In this document: positions 31,629 to 40,252 of the stretch, one piece after another
Layout: the number at the start of each line of letters is the position of its first letter
Position numbering within the stretch: position 1 is the first letter of the stretch
Origin: AG25 sp035518815
GTDB taxonomy: Bacteria > Gemmatimonadota > Gemmatimonadetes > Gemmatimonadales > GWC2-71-9
Direction of reading: 5' to 3'
NCBI GenBank assembly: GCA_035518815.1
Contig: DATIXG010000022.1
Span: 1-43,885 of the forward strand
DNA: 43,885 nt
The notes under the pieces: model-generated
Databases searched by the model: none
Told to the model about the DNA's origin: nothing
What the model saw: the letters and a program-made list of their open reading frames with translations, nothing else
Made by a program: the position numbers and the translations under genes

Positions 31629-32740
31629 GCCACCGAACGCTCCGGCCCGCCGCGGCTCTCCTCGTGCTGGCCCTCGGCTGCCGGTCGCGCGCCGCGAGCG
31701 GACCCCCGCGCGTCCCGGTCACGGTCGCCCGTGCCGAGCAGCGGGCGGTGCCCTTCGAGATTGCGGCCAGCGGAACGGTCGAGCCGCGGCAGACCGCCTC
31801 CGTCCAGGCCCAGGTCACGGGCATCATCACGAGCGTCACCTTCCGTGAGGGCGACGACGTGACGCAGGGTCAGCTGCTGTTTCAGATCGACCCCCGCCCG
31901 CTCCGGGCCGCACTCGACCAGGCCAACGCCGCCCTGGCGCGGGACGTGGCCCAGGCGCAGAACGCACAGCTCGAGGCGGACCGTTACGGACAGCTCGTGC
32001 AACAGGACTACGTCACCAAGGAGGACTATGATGAGAAGCGCGCCACCGCCGCCGCGCTCGCGGCCACGGTGCGCGGCGACTCAGCCATGGTCGCGACCGC
32101 GGCGCTCAACCTCGCGTGGACTTCGATTCGGGCGCCCATCGCGGGGCGCACGGGCCGCCTCCTCGTCCGGGCAGGCAACCTCGTCCGCGCGAACACCGAC
32201 CCGCTCGTCCTGATCAATCAGATTCATCCGATCCTCGTGCGTTTCGCCGTGCCATCGCAACAGCTCCCGGGCGTCCAGCGCCATCGCGGCAACCAGCTCC
32301 CGGTGCTCGTGAGCCCCTCGAACGGCGACACGACCGTTGCGGAAGGCTCCCTCACGTTCGTCGACAATTCGGTGGACACCACCACCGGCACCGTGCTCCT
32401 GAAGGCCGAGTTCGCGAACGCCGACAACGCGCTCTGGCCGGGCGAATTCGTGAGCGTGCGGCTGCGGCTGTACGTCCAGGACTCGGCACTGGTCATCCCG
32501 GCACAGGCCGTCATGAGCGGGCAGCAGGGCACGTACGTATTCGTGGTGAGTCCGGACGGGAAGGCGCAGTCGCAGGCCGTCACGGTGGCCCGCACGAGCA
32601 GCGGGTACGCCATCATCGCGCAGGGCGTGCGCGCGGGCGATCAGGTCGTCACGGACGGTCAGTTGCGGCTCGTGTCCGGCACCGCGGTCGAGATCAAGGG
32701 CGGCGACGGCGTGGGCGGGGAAATCGAGGCCAACCGGTGA
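31625..32740 (+). CDS. RND efflux periplasmic adaptor lipoprotein (MFP)
   Basis: A 371-residue HlyD-like adaptor joining pump and channel. Lipobox ALGC (Cys19). Domains in order: lipoyl/barrel-sandwich half (VEPRQTASVQAQVTGIITSV), helical hairpin (about 95-170), second lipoyl half (IRAPIAGRTGRLLVRAGNLV), beta-barrel and membrane-proximal domain (DQVVTDGQLRLVSGTAVEI). Closest in style to the MdtA family. Coupled on both sides (ATGA, GTGA). Confidence 0.95.
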   Translation: MSHRTLRPAAALLVLALGCRSRAASGPPRVPVTVARAEQRAVPFEIAASGTVEPRQTASVQAQVTGIITSVTFREGDDVTQGQLLFQIDPRPLRAALDQANAALARDVAQAQNAQLEADRYGQLVQQDYVTKEDYDEKRATAAALAATVRGDSAMVATAALNLAWTSIRAPIAGRTGRLLVRAGNLVRANTDPLVLINQIHPILVRFAVPSQQLPGVQRHRGNQLPVLVSPSNGDTTVAEGSLTFVDNSVDTTTGTVLLKAEFANADNALWPGEFVSVRLRLYVQDSALVIPAQAVMSGQQGTYVFVVSPDGKAQSQAVTVARTSSGYAIIAQGVRAGDQVVTDGQLRLVSGTAVEIKGGDGVGGEIEANR

Positions 32741-35700
32741 GCCTGTCCGAGCTGTTCATCAAGCGTCCCATCATGACGACCCTCGTCATGTCGGGCATTC
32801 TCGTCTTCGGCTTGATGGCCTACCGGCTGCTCCCCGTCAGCGATCTGCCGAACGTCGACTTTCCCACGATCAATGTCAACGCGTCCCTCCCGGGCGCGAG
32901 CCCCGAGACCATGGCCTCCGCGGTGGCGACGCCCCTCGAGAAGCAGTTCTCGACCATCGCCGGTCTCGACCAGATGACCTCGACGTCGAACCTCGGCAGC
33001 ACGTCGATCACGCTGCAGTTCTCGCTCGACCGCAGCATCGACGCCGCCGCGCAGGACGTGCAGGCCGCGATCTCCAAGACCCTGCGCCAGCTCCCGACCG
33101 GCATCCTGCCCCCGTCCTACCAGAAGGTGAATCCGGCGGACCAGCCGATCATCTACTACGCGCTCAGCTCGGGCACCCTCTCGCTGCCCGCGCTCGACGA
33201 GTACGCCGAGGTATTCATCGCGCAGCGGTTGTCGACGGTCAGCGGCGTCGCCCAGGTAAACGTGTACGGCGCCGCCAAGTACGCGGTGCGGGTGCAGCTC
33301 GACCCCCGCGCGCTCGCCACGCGCGGCATCGGGATCGACGAGGTGGCCGACGGCATCTCGGCGAGCAACGTGAACCTGCCGACCGGCGTGCTGTGGGGCC
33401 CGCACCGCGCCTACACGGTCGAAGCGAACGGCCAGCTGCTCAACGCCGCGGAGTTCGGGCCGCTCGTCGTGGCGTACCGCAACGGCGCCCCGGTGCGGTT
33501 GCAGGACATCGGTCAGGTGCTCGACGACGTGCAGGACAACAAAAGCGCGGCGTGGTTCAATGGCGACCGCGCCATCGTGATCGCGATCCAGCGCCAGCCG
33601 GGCACGAACACCGTGGAGGTCGCGGGCGCGGTGCGGACCATGATGGGGACGCTCAAGAAGCAGCTGCCCGCGGCCGTCGATCTCCAGCTTCGCTACGACC
33701 GCTCCGACTCGATCCGCGCCTCGCTCGCCGACGTCAAGTTCACGCTGTTCCTCACGCTCTGCCTCGTGGTCCTCGTCATCTTCCTGTTCTTGCGGAACCT
33801 GTCGGCGACCGTGATTCCGAGCCTCGCCCTGCCGTTCTCGCTCGTCGGCACCTTCGCGGTCATGTACGTCCTGGGCTACAGCCTGGACAACCTGTCGATG
33901 ATGGCGCTGACCCTCTCCGTCGGCTTCGTGGTGGACGACGCGATCGTGATGCTCGAGAACGTCGTCCGCCACATGGAGAAAGGCAAACGGGCGATGGAAG
34001 CCGCGTTCGAGGGCGCGCGCGAGGTTGGATTCACGATTCTTTCCATGACCCTGTCGCTCGCGGCCGTGTTCATCCCGGTGCTCTTCATGGGCGGGATCGT
34101 CGGTCGGCTGTTTCACGAGTTCGCGGTAACCATCGGGGTCGCGATCCTCGTGTCGGGGGTGGTGTCGCTCACCCTCACCCCCATGCTCTGCTCCCGCTTC
34201 CTGCGGCCGCCGGGCGAGGAGCAGCACGGCCGCTGGTACGTCGCGTCGGAGCGGGTGTACGAGCGCGCCCTCAAATGGTACGAGCGGAGCCTCGAGTGGG
34301 TAATGGCGCGGCAGCGCGGAGCGCTCGTGTTCTCGGGCGCTATTCTCGTCGCGACTGCCTGGCTGTTCGTCATTGTGCCGAAGGGATTCCTGCCGAGCGA
34401 GGACACCGGCCAGATCTTCGGCATCACCGAGACGGTCCAGGGGACGTCGTTCGACGACATGGTGCGCCACCAGCTGCAGGTGATGGCCATTCTGCAGCAG
34501 GATTCCAGTGTGAGCGGCGTAATGTCGTTCCTGGGCGGCGGCACCATCAACCAGGGCCGGGTCATGTTGCGCCTCACGCCGCGCGGCCAGCGTGCCCTGA
34601 ACGCCGACCAGTTGATCCGGGTCTACAGCCGCAAGCTCGCCGGTGTCCCGGGCGTCCAGGTTTTCCTTCAGAATCCCCCGCCCATCCGCATCGGGGGCCG
34701 GCTGACAAAGAGCCTCTACCAGCTGACGCTCCAGAGCCCCGATATGGCAGCGCTGTATCAGAGCTCGAAGGACCTCCAGGCGCGCATGGCACAGCTCCCC
34801 GGCCTGCTCAACGTCACGAGCGACCTCCAGATTTCGAACCCGCAGGCAACGGTCACGATCAACCGTGAGCGTGCGGCCGCGCTCGGCGTGACGGCCGAGC
34901 AGGTCGAGCACGCGCTGTACGACGCGTACGGCTCGGGGCAGGTGTCCACCATCTACACGGCGACGAACCAGTACTGGGTGGTGATGGAGCTGTTACCGGA
35001 GTACCAGCGCGACCTCTCGGCGCTGAGCCTGCTCTACATTCGGTCGAAGACCGGCGCGCTCGTGCCGCTCGCGTCGCTCGCCGACGTCACGTCCTCCGTT
35101 GGCCCGCTCAGTGTGAACCACTCCGGGCAGTTGCCGTCCGTGACGATCTCGTTCGATCTGCAGCCGGGCTTGTCGCTCGGGACCGCGACGACGCAGGTGC
35201 AGCGGGTGGCGCGCCAGGCCCTCCCGTCGAGCGTGACCAGCTCCTTCAGCGGCACGGCGCAGGCCTTCCAGTCGAGCCAGTCCGGCCTCGCGTTGCTGCT
35301 GCTGCTGGCCGTCGTGGTCATTTACCTCGTCCTGGGCATCCTGTACGAGAGCTTCATCCACCCGCTCACGATCCTGTCGGCGCTGCCGTTCGCCGGGTTC
35401 GGCGCGTTGGTGACGCTCATGCTGTTCCGCGTCGATCTGACCGTGTATGCCTTCGTGGGCGTGATCATGCTGGTGGGGCTCGTCAAGAAGAACGGCATCA
35501 TGATGATCGATTTCGCGATCGAGGCCGAGCGGAACGAGGGGAAGACGCCGCGCGAGGCGATCCTCGAGGCGTGCAGCATCCGGTTCCGGCCGATCATGAT
35601 GACCACGATGGCGGCGCTGATGGGCACGTTGCCGATCGCGCTCGGGGTCGGGGCGGGATCGGAATCACGGCGGCCGCTGGGTATCGCCGTCGTAGGCGGG

Positions 35701-35847
35701 CTCGCCTTCTCGCAGCTGATCACGCTGTACGTGACGCCCGTGATCTACGTCTACCTCGCGCGGGTGCAGGAACGCCTGGGCCGGATCCGGTTCGGGCGGG
35801 TGGCACCCTCTCCCCAACCCGCCCCACATCCCGCCCCCGGCGACTGA
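32737..35847 (+). CDS. RND efflux inner-membrane transporter, HAE1/MdtBC-like
   Basis: A 1036-residue proton-driven RND pump starting at GTG 32737 (GTGA overlap with the adaptor). Typical features: SLSELFIKRPIMTTLV N-terminus, large periplasmic loops after helices 1 and 7, helix-4 Asp pair VVDDAIVM (Asp400, Asp401), and GxxKKNGIMMIDFAIEAE in helix 10. The many VNLPTGVL/VADG elements and the SLDNLSMMALTLSVGFVVDD block are like MdtB/MdtC/MuxBC. The C-terminus is Pro-rich. With one RND gene, the pump is presumably a homotrimer. Substrates not predictable. Confidence 0.97.
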   Translation: MSLSELFIKRPIMTTLVMSGILVFGLMAYRLLPVSDLPNVDFPTINVNASLPGASPETMASAVATPLEKQFSTIAGLDQMTSTSNLGSTSITLQFSLDRSIDAAAQDVQAAISKTLRQLPTGILPPSYQKVNPADQPIIYYALSSGTLSLPALDEYAEVFIAQRLSTVSGVAQVNVYGAAKYAVRVQLDPRALATRGIGIDEVADGISASNVNLPTGVLWGPHRAYTVEANGQLLNAAEFGPLVVAYRNGAPVRLQDIGQVLDDVQDNKSAAWFNGDRAIVIAIQRQPGTNTVEVAGAVRTMMGTLKKQLPAAVDLQLRYDRSDSIRASLADVKFTLFLTLCLVVLVIFLFLRNLSATVIPSLALPFSLVGTFAVMYVLGYSLDNLSMMALTLSVGFVVDDAIVMLENVVRHMEKGKRAMEAAFEGAREVGFTILSMTLSLAAVFIPVLFMGGIVGRLFHEFAVTIGVAILVSGVVSLTLTPMLCSRFLRPPGEEQHGRWYVASERVYERALKWYERSLEWVMARQRGALVFSGAILVATAWLFVIVPKGFLPSEDTGQIFGITETVQGTSFDDMVRHQLQVMAILQQDSSVSGVMSFLGGGTINQGRVMLRLTPRGQRALNADQLIRVYSRKLAGVPGVQVFLQNPPPIRIGGRLTKSLYQLTLQSPDMAALYQSSKDLQARMAQLPGLLNVTSDLQISNPQATVTINRERAAALGVTAEQVEHALYDAYGSGQVSTIYTATNQYWVVMELLPEYQRDLSALSLLYIRSKTGALVPLASLADVTSSVGPLSVNHSGQLPSVTISFDLQPGLSLGTATTQVQRVARQALPSSVTSSFSGTAQAFQSSQSGLALLLLLAVVVIYLVLGILYESFIHPLTILSALPFAGFGALVTLMLFRVDLTVYAFVGVIMLVGLVKKNGIMMIDFAIEAERNEGKTPREAILEACSIRFRPIMMTTMAALMGTLPIALGVGAGSESRRPLGIAVVGGLAFSQLITLYVTPVIYVYLARVQERLGRIRFGRVAPSPQPAPHPAPGD

Positions 35848-35898
35848 GCGGCGCGGTCGCCCGGCGCCCGCGCGCGCGATAGCTTACTCGACACGCAC

Positions 35899-36333
35899 GT
35901 GCGTACGACCACCGCAGGGTACTCCAGAAGGCCTCTGGTTGCGAAGCTCGGCATCAAAGCCGGGGCGACGGTCGCGATCCTCAATGCGCCCCGGGGCTAC
36001 GATCAGACCCTCGGCAAGCTCCCGTCACAGGCCCGTCGCAAGGCGGGGATGAAGGGGCCGCTCGATTTGATTCAATTCTTCACGAAAGAGGCACGGGCGT
36101 TGGAACGGGAATTCGGGAAGCTCGAGCGCGCCCTGGCCCCCGCGGGCATGCTGTGGGTCTCGTGGCCGAAGAAAGCTTCGGGCGTCGCGACCGACGTCAC
36201 CGAGGAGGTCGTCAGGGCGACTGGGCTCGCCCACGGTCTCGTGGACCTGAAGGTCGCAGCCGTGGACGAGAAGTGGTCCGGGCTCAAGTTCGTCCGGCGC
36301 CTCAAAGACCGCGCAGCCCTCGCCCGTGCCTGA
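35899..36333 (+). CDS. DUF3052-like protein
   Basis: A 144-residue soluble protein with the opening GYSRRPLVAKLGIKAGATVAI, which I associate with the DUF3052 family. It continues with a DLIQFFTKEARALEREF helix and LWVSWPKKASGVATDVTEE; no catalytic motif is obvious. GTG start. The last 8 bases overlap the acyl-CoA dehydrogenase start. Function unknown. Confidence 0.7.
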   Translation: MRTTTAGYSRRPLVAKLGIKAGATVAILNAPRGYDQTLGKLPSQARRKAGMKGPLDLIQFFTKEARALEREFGKLERALAPAGMLWVSWPKKASGVATDVTEEVVRATGLAHGLVDLKVAAVDEKWSGLKFVRRLKDRAALARA

Positions 36334-37483
36334 GCCGGGCCGGCTCCCCCTCACCACGCTGACGGAAGAAGAAGAGCTCTTCCGGCACACCGTGCGCGAC
36401 TTTGCTGAGCGCGAGGTGCGGCCGCGCGTGGCCGCCATGGAAAAGGCCTCGGCGCTCGACCCCACCCTCATCCCCAAGATGTTCGAGCTCGGGTTGATGG
36501 GCATCGAGATCCCCGACGCGCACGGCGGCGCGGGCGGCAATCTCATGATGAGCGTGCTCGCGGTCGAGGAGCTGGCGGCCGTCGACGCCGCCGTCGCGAT
36601 CTTCGTGGACGTCCAGAACACCCTCGTCAACGCGCTCCTGCTCAAATGGGCAAGCCCCGAGATCCAAAAGCGCTTGCTCCCCCGTCTCGCCCGGGACATG
36701 GCCGGCGCCTACGCTCTCTCCGAGCCGGGCTCGGGATCAGATGCTTTTGGCCTCGCCACCAAGGCGACGCGCGAGGGCGACCGCTGGATTCTCGACGGCC
36801 GCAAGCTCTGGATCACGAACGGCGCCGAGGCGGGGCTCTACATCGTCTTCGCCAACGTGGACTTCGCCCTCGGCTACAAGGGGATCACGGCGTTCGCCGT
36901 CGAGCGCGAGTTTCGCGGCTTTAGCCTCGGCAAGCGGGAAGACAAGCTCGGCATCCGCGCGTCCAGCACCACGGAGCTGATTCTCGAACGCTGCGAAGTG
37001 CCGCTCGACCATGTCGTGGGCGAGGTCGGGATCGGGTACAAGGTCGCGATCGAGACCTTGAACACCGGCCGCATCGGGATCGGCGCGCAGATGGTGGGGA
37101 TCGCGCGAGGCGCGCTCGATGCCGCCCTCAAGTACGTGAAGGAGCGCCACCAGTTCGGTCATCCGATTGCCGAGTTTCAGGGGGTCCAGTTCCAGCTCGC
37201 GCAGGCCGCCACTGAGCTCGAGGTGGCCCGCCTCGCGGTCTACAATGCCGCTCGACTGGAAGAGGCGGGAGAGCCGTACACGATGCAGGCGGCGATGGCG
37301 AAGCTGTTCGCCTCCCAGGTCGCCGAGCGGGTGACGTCCCTCGCGGTCGAGCTGTTCGGCGGGTACGGGTATTCGCGGGAGTACCCGGTCGAAAAGTTCT
37401 ATCGCGATGCGAAGATCGGGACGATCTACGAAGGCACGAGCAACATGCAGCTGCACACGATCGCGAAGATGCTGCTGCGGTAG
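36326..37483 (+). CDS. Acyl-CoA dehydrogenase
   Basis: A 385-residue flavoenzyme of the acyl-CoA dehydrogenase family (alpha,beta-dehydrogenation of acyl-CoA, electrons to ETF). Motifs: AYALSEPGSGSDAFGLATKA (FAD/acyl contact), LWITNGAEAGLYIVFA, RHQFGHPIAEFQ, and the C-terminal YEGTSNMQ holding the putative catalytic base Glu369. The sequence is closest in style to short/branched-chain enzymes, but the exact chain length cannot be settled. GTG start overlapping the preceding gene by 8 bases. Followed by a bidirectional terminator. Confidence 0.93.
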   Translation: MPEPGRLPLTTLTEEEELFRHTVRDFAEREVRPRVAAMEKASALDPTLIPKMFELGLMGIEIPDAHGGAGGNLMMSVLAVEELAAVDAAVAIFVDVQNTLVNALLLKWASPEIQKRLLPRLARDMAGAYALSEPGSGSDAFGLATKATREGDRWILDGRKLWITNGAEAGLYIVFANVDFALGYKGITAFAVEREFRGFSLGKREDKLGIRASSTTELILERCEVPLDHVVGEVGIGYKVAIETLNTGRIGIGAQMVGIARGALDAALKYVKERHQFGHPIAEFQGVQFQLAQAATELEVARLAVYNAARLEEAGEPYTMQAAMAKLFASQVAERVTSLAVELFGGYGYSREYPVEKFYRDAKIGTIYEGTSNMQLHTIAKMLLR

Positions 37484-37503
37484 CGAGGGACCCCAAAAGA
37501 CGC

Positions 37504-37537
37504 GACCGGCCGCCAGGCACACGCCCAGCGGCCGGTC
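37504..37537. terminator. Bidirectional terminator between acyl-CoA dehydrogenase and lipoprotein gene
   Basis: A perfect 10-base stem, GACCGGCCGC (37504-37513) and GCGGCCGGTC (37528-37537), with a 14-base loop. T-rich bases follow on the plus strand (TTTGTT) and, read from the minus strand, TCTTTT. It serves both convergent genes. The same hairpin core recurs at 38500-38529. Confidence 0.8.
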
Positions 37538-37564
37538 TTTGTTACCGTGAGGAGATGCGCGCTG

Positions 37565-38239
37565 CTAGTCGAGCTGCATGTTCGAGAAGGCTAGGCCGCT
37601 CGACGCGCCGCCCGCCGTGACTGTCACGGAGAACCCGAACTGGCCGTAGCCCGTCGGACACGCCGGACCGCTATTCGGCCGCGTCTGGCCGAGCATGCCC
37701 CACTCCTCGGTGAACGGATCGGTCTCGCACAACAAGTACGAGCCGGGCGTCACGCCGGTGAAGTTGAACACCCCTGTGCCGTCGGTCCCCGTCATCACGG
37801 TGGCCACGACGGTCGCGCCGTCGGGCGTCAGCAGGAAGAGGGGGAAGCTAGACGGGCCGGCGCCGTTGTTCTTCACGGTGCCATCAACGCTGCCGGTCGT
37901 AGGACCGCCGCCGCCGTCGGGCGGGGGACATTCCTGTCGCGGCAGGCGCTCGCGACGGAGCACCCTGTGGAGCCGATGGTGCCGGTCCCGATAGTAGTCC
38001 CAGTAGTACCCGTAGCCCCCATGCCTGTAGATGTAGCGGTGGGCATCCTTGCTCTTGTCCTCATGGCAAGGCGGGACGGGCGTCGGTTTCGGGTCGCTCT
38101 GCGACGGCCCGTTGAAATGGGCCTGCGGCGCCACCACTGTGCTCCCGTCGGTCGAGCCGAGTGCGGTCGGCGACGAAGCGTCGTTACATGCAGCGATGGC
38201 GAGCGCCGTGGCGACCAAGGCCAACATGCGTGCGCGCAT
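37565..38239 (-). CDS. Secreted lipoprotein, His/Tyr/Arg-rich, copy A
   Basis: A 224-residue lipoprotein (lipobox IAAC, Cys18; strong GAGGAGGAGG before the ATG at 38239). After a Ser/Pro linker comes a low-complexity basic and aromatic region (HRYIYRHGGYGYYWDYYRDR), then a beta-sandwich domain of the Cna-B/SdrD-like or prealbumin type (TTGSVDGTVKNNG, LLTPDGATVVATVMTGTDGTGVFNF, GVTPGSYLLCETDPF). It is paralogous to 38557-39243, sharing signal, domain order, terminator and upstream bases. Likely cell-surface protein; function unknown. Confidence 0.8.
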   Translation of the reverse strand: MRARMLALVATALAIAACNDASSPTALGSTDGSTVVAPQAHFNGPSQSDPKPTPVPPCHEDKSKDAHRYIYRHGGYGYYWDYYRDRHHRLHRVLRRERLPRQECPPPDGGGGPTTGSVDGTVKNNGAGPSSFPLFLLTPDGATVVATVMTGTDGTGVFNFTGVTPGSYLLCETDPFTEEWGMLGQTRPNSGPACPTGYGQFGFSVTVTAGGASSGLAFSNMQLD

Positions 38240-38556
38240 TTCCTACCTCCTCCTCACGTTGTGGGCAATACAACAAGCCTTCTGCCCAACACTGTCAGGG
38301 GGCGCAGCGACAGGCCGGCAGTAATACCGACACAATGGTGCAAGCATACCAGCCATCAACGAAGTGACGCGGCTCACTCTCGCATTCCGCTTGTCGCCGC
38401 CTTGCAACAGAGCGAAAACAGTGTCGCCGCGCGCGAGCGCGAGCCGGATCGAGTAGCGACATCAATCACACGTCGCGCGCAATCACGCCGAAACGCACGA
38501 CCGGCCGCCAGGCAATCCCGGCGGCCGGTGGTTGGTACGTGAAAAGGTACGCGACG
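38240..38556. other. 317-base intergenic region between lipoprotein copies
   Basis: No gene is supported here. It holds the upstream region of copy A (CTACCTCCTC read on plus, i.e. its ribosome-binding site, then an AT-richer stretch around 38255-38350 that should contain the promoter) and the terminator of copy B at 38500-38529. Short frames crossing it have no signal or domain support. Confidence 0.5.
38500..38529 (-). terminator. Terminator of lipoprotein copy B
   Basis: A perfect 10-base stem, ACCGGCCGCC (38500-38509) with GGCGGCCGGT (38520-38529), around a 10-base loop. It lies 27 bases after the copy B stop. That is the same distance as between the 37504-37537 hairpin and the copy A stop, so the hairpin was duplicated with the gene. 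Confidence 0.7.
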
Positions 38557-39243
38557 CTATTCGAGCCCGAAGTTCGTGAAGTCGTTTCCGCCCGAGTTGG
38601 CCCCCGCTGCTACCGTGACCTGGAAGGCGCGCGGCGCGTACCCCGCCGGACAGGGCGGCCCGGCCTTGGGGTTCGTCTCACCGAGGTGGCCCCACTGGTC
38701 CGTGAACGGATCCGCTTCGCACACCAGGTAGGGTCCGGGTGTCACCGTGGGGAAGGAGAACAGCCCCGTTGCGTCGGTCGCGGTGCTCGCGACGACGGTC
38801 GCGCCGTCGGGGCTCAACAGGGTCACCGGGAACGCATTCGCCGGCGCGTTGTTATTGAGCACGCTGCCGCTGACGCTGCCGGTCGTCGCACCGCCACCAC
38901 CAGTGCAATCGTCATCGTCGTCGTCGTGACCCTTGAAGTGCAGCGTGAACTTGCCGTGATGGTCAAAGCCACGCCGGTCCCAGCGGTGGTCGTACCGGCC
39001 GTGCTTGTCCCCATGGTGGGAGCGATGATGATCCTTGCCGCCATGGTCGTCATCGCATTCCTGGTGATCGTCATGACCGTGCTTCTTCCCCCGATCATGG
39101 TCCTGGTGACCACCCTGATTGAAATGAGCCTCGGGGGCGATCGCGTTGCCCCCGTTTGAGCTCAACCCCGTCGGCGACGGGGCGTCGCTGCAAGCGGCAA
39201 CGGCGAGCGCCGCGGCGAGCATGGCCAACACGCGTAGATGCAT
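38557..39243 (-). CDS. Secreted lipoprotein with His/Asp-rich domain, copy B
   Basis: A 228-residue lipoprotein (lipobox VAAC, Cys18). Residues about 42-112 are extremely His/Asp-rich (HQDHDRGKKHGHDDH, HHRSHHGDKHGRYDH, then a run of six Asp), a composition seen in metal-binding or metal-buffering proteins. The C-terminal ~110 residues form the same beta-sandwich as copy A (TTGSVSGSVLNNN, DGATVVASTATDATGLFSF, VTPGPYLVCEADPFTDQWG). Metal binding is an inference from composition only. Confidence 0.8.
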   Translation of the reverse strand: MHLRVLAMLAAALAVAACSDAPSPTGLSSNGGNAIAPEAHFNQGGHQDHDRGKKHGHDDHQECDDDHGGKDHHRSHHGDKHGRYDHRWDRRGFDHHGKFTLHFKGHDDDDDDCTGGGGATTGSVSGSVLNNNAPANAFPVTLLSPDGATVVASTATDATGLFSFPTVTPGPYLVCEADPFTDQWGHLGETNPKAGPPCPAGYAPRAFQVTVAAGANSGGNDFTNFGLE

Positions 39244-39438
39244 TCACTACCTCCTCACGTTGCGGGCGCAGCCGTGCGGCCCTACGTCGTCACGGGAGGC
39301 AACGAACGAGCCGGTGCCCCCGCCCTTGGACGAATCGTGCCGACGGCCCGGCTACAACCCCGACGACTCGGGGCACCCGCTCCCGGTCGGAGTGTGGCGT
39401 CGCTGCCACAAATCACCCTGACGGGTTGCCACAGAAGG

Positions 39439-39454
39439 TGTGATACATATCACA
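39439..39454. promoter_or_regulatory. Perfect CRP/FNR-superfamily type palindrome
   Basis: TGTGATACATATCACA fits the TGTGA-N6-TCACA consensus of CRP-type regulators exactly. It lies 196 bases upstream of lipoprotein copy B (minus strand) and 74 bases after the end of 39528-40118. It stands out in GC-rich surroundings. The rest of the 284-base gap 39244-39527 shows only a weak GGGG-CGAG-CCCC hairpin (39466-39477) as a possible terminator of the upstream lipoprotein gene. Confidence 0.5.
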
Positions 39455-39527
39455 AAGGGAGGAAGGGGGCGAGCCCCGTGACTCAGGCGGGCGCAGACCC
39501 GAATCCCGGCCTGCTTGCCGACATCCG

Positions 39528-40118
39528 CTACTCGGGCTGGCTCCCGGAGCACGGCAGGTCCCCGGTCTGTCCCAACGCGCCGTCTTGGATCCGGAACTTG
39601 ACGGGCAGCGTTCGATCGTCGAGGAGTCCGACGTACTCCCCCGTGTTGACGTTCTTCAGGTCTTTGCCGCTGCCCACCACGCTCACGTCAGCATAGCCGA
39701 GCGCCTGGCCGCCGACCCGCACGCAGACGCGATACGTCCCTCCAACGGCGAGGTCGAATCCATTGGTATGCCAGTTCACGATGTAGCCCGCGTCGCTCTC
39801 ACGGACGGTCTCCGAATTGCCGGGCTGCGTGGTGGTTGTCGTGGCGAGATCCGTGGTGAAATGCGCCAGCTGGGCCGTGCAGGAGCCCCCATTCCACGCG
39901 CAGATGTCCACCACCGGCTCGAGGCCGGTCACGTTGACGCCAGACCCCGGATTCGACACCATCGGAGGAAGGAAGAAAAAGAAGGGGTTCCCGCCGCTGT
40001 GGGCCCCGTCCGAAATCTGCGCCAGGGGGCGAGTGGCGTCGGCCATCGGTGAAGGCACGTCGGTACAAGCTGCGATCGTCAGGGCGGCGAGGATCACGGC
40101 GGCGTTACGTGCGCGCAT
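39528..40118 (-). CDS. Secreted lipoprotein of unknown function
   Basis: A 196-residue lipoprotein with the same signal style as the two genes downstream (IAAC, Cys18, then TDVPSPM). It contains a Phe/Pro cluster (GGNPFFFFLPPM), four Cys in the mature body in or after DICAWNGGSCTAQ, and a C-terminal beta-rich part (FDLAVGGTYRVCVRV, RTLPVKFRIQDGALG). I do not recognise a family. It is probably a surface protein, expressed separately from the downstream pair given the 284-base gap. Confidence 0.75.
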   Translation of the reverse strand: MRARNAAVILAALTIAACTDVPSPMADATRPLAQISDGAHSGGNPFFFFLPPMVSNPGSGVNVTGLEPVVDICAWNGGSCTAQLAHFTTDLATTTTTQPGNSETVRESDAGYIVNWHTNGFDLAVGGTYRVCVRVGGQALGYADVSVVGSGKDLKNVNTGEYVGLLDDRTLPVKFRIQDGALGQTGDLPCSGSQPE

Positions 40119-40252
40119 GGCGTCTCCTTGCGTGAGTCACGGAAGGGCGCAAGGGAAGAACTAGGGCGCGAACGGGGGGTACGCTGTCACGCCGCGCGGA
40201 TCTGCGCAAGAGCCCGTTCCACAACAGGCGCGCCGAGCGCAACTTACACCAC

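Larger units (their letters stand above)
37504..39243 (-). repeat. Tandem duplication: lipoprotein gene plus its terminator
   Basis: Two direct units, 37504-38239 and 38500-39243, share a GC-rich hairpin, a 27-base spacer, a lipoprotein gene with the same domain order and a purine-rich leader (CTACCTCCTC...ACGTTG as read on plus). The middle low-complexity region has diverged most: Tyr/Arg in copy A and His/Asp in copy B. Confidence 0.75.

Noticed and set aside
32659..34911. A 750-codon minus-strand open frame
   Set aside because: Antisense to the RND transporter. Its translation is rich in Arg, His, Asp and Gly with no hydrophobic core, the usual product of high-GC third positions.
38240..38556. 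A further small gene between the lipoprotein copies
   Set aside because: Frames there have no plausible start signal or domain, and both ends are accounted for by a leader region and a terminator.
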